A DNA stretch of 64,000 nucleotides from an uncultured Ruminococcus sp. (GTDB taxonomy: Bacteria; Bacillota; Clostridia; Oscillospirales; Acutalibacteraceae), in assembly GCA_902802985.1 (NCBI GenBank), contig CADCOE010000054.1, forward strand, positions 31,963-95,962, read 5' to 3'. The notes under the pieces are model-generated. The model worked only from the letters and a program-made list of their open reading frames with translations. It was not told the origin of the DNA and made no database searches. Position 1 is the first letter of the stretch, and each line of letters opens with the position of its first letter. Made by a program: the position numbers and the translations under genes. Positions 62,285-64,000 of the stretch are shown one piece after another.

Positions 62285-63490
62285 TTATTCTCCACCTGCT
62301 TTAAAATTATAAATAGGCTTGATAATATCATTGATGTCAACCGTATCACCTATATTAGAAATAATATCATCAATCGACTTATACGCCATAGGTGATTCAT
62401 CAATCGTATCACGACTGACAGAGGTCGAGTAGATACCTTTCATTTGCCTCTTAAACTCAGAAAGAGTCAACGTAGCCTTTGCTTCTCCTCTTGAAAGAAC
62501 TCTTCCTGCTCCGTGAGGTGCACTACAGTTCCAATCGGGATTACCTTTACCTGTACAAATCAAGCTGCCATCACGCATATTGATGGGGATAAGCAGCGTT
62601 TCTTCCCTCTGAGCGGATACTGCACCCTTACGGAGTATCATTTTCTCTGTATCAATGTAGTTATGAACAGTTGTAAAACAGTCACGAATATGCAGTCCCA
62701 TACCTTTAACGATTTCATCCATCATAGCCTGACGGTTCAGCATTGCGTATTTCTGCACGATTTTCATATCATGGATATACTGTTCAAACAGTTCACCTTC
62801 GGTATACGCTAAAGCCTTGGGTACATCTGTACGCTTAGTATTTGTCAGCTTTTTAAGTTCTTTCTGAATCTGTTTTTCCTTGTTCTCTGCTTTTAGTTTT
62901 GCAATAAGAGTTTCAACTTCTGCCTTAGAACAACTATTCAAACGCTTATATGCTTCCTCCTGATAATACTTCGCTACTTCAAGTCCTAAATGTCGGGAGC
63001 CTGAATGGATAACAATATAAATTGATCCGTCCTCTCCTCTGTCGACTTCGATAAAGTGATTACCTCCGCCCAATGTCCCGAGACTCTTTTCGGCTCTATT
63101 ATGATTAATATGATCAAAACAATATAGATCAAGCAGCTCAATCTTTTCCATATAACGATGTATCTTGTTTCTGATAGCAAAACCAGAGGGTACCTGTGCT
63201 CTGATAAGCTTATCAAGTTTCTGAACCTCAATAAAGTTTTCTTTGATGCAGACCGTTTCCATTCCGCAACCTATATCGACCCCGACTAAATTCGGTACAG
63301 CCTTATCCGTTATCGTCATAGTAGTGCCGATAGTACATCCTGCTCCTGCATGAACGTCAGGCATAATTCTTATTTGCTGACCCTCCGACATTGGTTGGTT
63401 CAGCAATTCAATAATCTGAGAGATCGCATTTTCATCTATCAGATCGGTGAACACCTTAGCGGTGTTATATCTTCCTCTTAATTCCAACAT
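62285..63490 (-). CDS. rtcB: RNA ligase RtcB
   Basis: RtcB joins RNA 2',3'-cyclic phosphate or 3'-phosphate to 5'-OH with GTP and Mn2+, in RNA repair. The 401-residue protein has IMPDVHAGAGCTIGTTM, GVDIGCGMETV (metal Asp and Cys), GTLGGGNHFIEVD, IHSGSRHLG and the guanylylated His in NCSAPHGAGRVLSRGEA. The start is ATG 63490 with SD AAGGAG; a GTG 12 nt upstream is too close to the SD. No archease or rtcA gene is adjacent. The promoter with internal operator and a small ORF precede it. Confidence 0.95.
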   Translation of the reverse strand: MLELRGRYNTAKVFTDLIDENAISQIIELLNQPMSEGQQIRIMPDVHAGAGCTIGTTMTITDKAVPNLVGVDIGCGMETVCIKENFIEVQKLDKLIRAQVPSGFAIRNKIHRYMEKIELLDLYCFDHINHNRAEKSLGTLGGGNHFIEVDRGEDGSIYIVIHSGSRHLGLEVAKYYQEEAYKRLNSCSKAEVETLIAKLKAENKEKQIQKELKKLTNTKRTDVPKALAYTEGELFEQYIHDMKIVQKYAMLNRQAMMDEIVKGMGLHIRDCFTTVHNYIDTEKMILRKGAVSAQREETLLIPINMRDGSLICTGKGNPDWNCSAPHGAGRVLSRGEAKATLTLSEFKRQMKGIYSTSVSRDTIDESPMAYKSIDDIISNIGDTVDINDIIKPIYNFKAGGE

Positions 63491-63512
63491 AACGATTTTC
63501 ACTCCTTAAAAC

Positions 63513-63554
63513 AAAAAAGCACTCCTGCATGATAACAAAAGTGCATAAAAATGC
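63513..63554 (-). promoter_or_regulatory. Weak terminator-like hairpins in the rtcB leader
   Basis: On the minus strand a GCAT-TTTT-ATGC hairpin (plus 63543-63554) overlaps the first arm of GCACT...AGTGC (plus 63540-63544 and 63519-63523), which is followed by six Ts (63518-63513) just before the rtcB SD. The stem is only 5 bp, so attenuation is possible but uncertain. Confidence 0.4.
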
Positions 63555-63616
63555 TTATGAAATTACCGATCTGAAAACACAGAAAACCCGTAAGAATGTT
63601 CCTGTGCCGTTGAGTA

Positions 63617-63715
63617 TTAACGCTTTTTCTCCACAAAACGGTAAAGTTCATGCTTCTGCTTTAACATTCTGATATTGTAGTATAGATGTAATGATTTATA
63701 ATTGTGTATGGTCAT
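63617..63715 (-). CDS. 32-residue ORF in the rtcB leader
   Basis: ATG 63715 follows SD AAAGGGTGA at good distance; the product starts MTIHNYKSLHLYYNIRMLKQ and ends VEKKR. It is basic and rich in Tyr, His, Lys and Leu, with no membrane segment. The ORF is the first one after the rtcB promoter. Codons 16-18 (AGAATGTT at plus 63663-63670) are complementary over 8 nt to a segment downstream of its stop (plus 63593-63600), so translation could influence leader folding. No homologue is known to me. Confidence 0.55.
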   Translation of the reverse strand: MTIHNYKSLHLYYNIRMLKQKHELYRFVEKKR

Positions 63716-63749
63716 AGAACTCACCCTTTCGTGAAATTATAGTGTTTTT

Positions 63750-63778
63750 ATAATACAACCGATATTTCGGTTTGTCAA
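63750..63778 (-). promoter_or_regulatory. rtcB promoter with operator-like palindrome
   Basis: On the minus strand, TTGACA (63778-63773), 17 nt, TATTAT (63755-63750). The spacer is almost entirely a perfect palindrome, AACCGA-TATT-TCGGTT (63757-63772), the classic place for a repressor site. The binding protein is not identified. Confidence 0.75.
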
Positions 63779-63860
63779 GCAATTTTTTATTTTATCGCAC
63801 TTTTTTCTTGTAATTTTTTTAATATTTTGCTGTTATTAATGAAAAGTAAGAGATAATAAT

Positions 63861-63900
63861 GTGACATACTCCCCCACCTATAGAAGTGGGGGCTTCTCGC
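63861..63900 (+). mobile_element. IS200/IS605-type terminal hairpin
   Basis: GTGACATACT is followed by CCCCCAC (63871-63877), an 8-nt loop and GTGGGGG (63886-63892), then CTTCTCGC. This is the typical imperfect-palindrome end of IS200/IS605 elements in Clostridia. It lies only 7 nt before the start of a tnpB fragment. Confidence 0.7.
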
Positions 63901-63906
63901 TCAAGT

Positions 63907-64000
63907 ATGGTAACGTTAGAGGAAATGGGAAAAAGACTTGTAAAGATTGATCAATTTTTTGCAAGCTCACAGCTTTGCAATATTTGTGGAAACCAAAATA
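63907..64000 (+). pseudogene. tnpB: TnpB (IS605 OrfB) C-terminal remnant, cut by window edge
   Basis: The frame encodes LEEMGKRLVKIDQFFASSQL followed by CNICGN, the segment around the first CxxC of the TnpB C-terminal zinc ribbon. The RuvC-like N-terminal two thirds are missing: the frame begins within about 15 nt of the terminal hairpin. This is an internally deleted element. The rest lies beyond the window. Confidence 0.75.

Noticed and set aside
1..64000. CRISPR array or prophage
   Set aside because: No regularly spaced repeats other than coding repeats, and no phage structural, integrase or lysis genes were found.

Overview
The window looks like the chromosome of an anaerobic, spore-forming, low-to-mid GC Firmicute of class Clostridia, most likely a gut Oscillospiraceae/Ruminococcus-type bacterium (R. 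bromii-like). Evidence: sporulation and germination genes (spoVAD, spoIIGA-sigE, a Csp-Csp-SleC-like cassette), a very large secreted starch-active GH13 amylase with a CBM26-like module, a dimeric type glycyl-tRNA synthetase, formate-tetrahydrofolate ligase, and Shine-Dalgarno (SD) sequences and promoters of classic Firmicute type. The genus is an inference; class-level placement is firm. Both edges cut genes (feoB at the left, a tnpB remnant at the right).

Layout. 1-2966: ferrous iron uptake operon feoA-feoA-feoB (minus) behind a promoter with a DtxR-like operator. 3001-6540: upp (plus), then spoVAD, an acetyltransferase and a CysK-like enzyme (minus). 6670-11611: a lipoprotein/membrane-protein pair and the 1117-residue amylase. 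11645-14903: a zinc uptake operon zur-znuA-znuC-znuB with an operator at its promoter. 14996-18529: a Cys-rich microprotein, rpiB, tsaB-tsaE and fhs. 18810-20452: a two-gene SufC/SufB-like Fe-S assembly unit. 20565-26903: a CmpB-like membrane protein, tRNA-Gly(GCC), a DEAD-box helicase, a lipoprotein, corA with an elaborate leader, udp and miaA. 26948-31513: a DUF5662-like protein and a huge subtilisin-like envelope protease. 31695-35753: lysine/diaminopimelate operon asd-dapA-dapB-ACT protein under a lysine riboswitch. 35848-40529: germination cassette. 40571-44984: riboflavin operon ribD-ribE-ribBA-ribH-HAD phosphatase under an FMN riboswitch. 45130-50784: a voltage-gated-like K+ channel, then sbcCD. 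50910-54632: glyS, a thioredoxin-reductase-like protein, a probable small RNA and a DUF805 protein with a long Tyr/Asn/Gln hexapeptide repeat tail. 54695-56788: sigE, spoIIGA and a lone mazF. 57103-62180: an RluA pseudouridine synthase, a TetR regulator, NusG_II-ApbE, an unknown 330-residue protein and an acetyltransferase. 62285-64000: rtcB behind a leader with a 32-codon ORF, then an IS200/IS605 remnant.

How the parts connect. Three metal systems (iron, zinc and probably magnesium) each have a distinct cis-regulatory device visible in the DNA: a DtxR-like palindrome, a palindrome abutting the zur promoter, and a four-segment leader-peptide switch before corA. Lysine/DAP synthesis supplies peptidoglycan and dipicolinate precursors, and the Csp/SleC-like genes immediately downstream would degrade spore cortex at germination. 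The most interesting unexplained signal is the corA leader (24013-24193). A 15-codon ORF (MSSDPYVKRKLYIPD) overlaps one arm of an anti-sequestering hairpin that competes with a GAAA-capped hairpin burying the corA ribosome binding site. The arrangement and the peptide composition resemble the enterobacterial mgtL/corL logic. Second-tier candidates are the rtcB leader (operator inside the promoter spacer plus a 32-codon ORF), the small RNA at 53477-53547, and the prion-like DUF805 tail.
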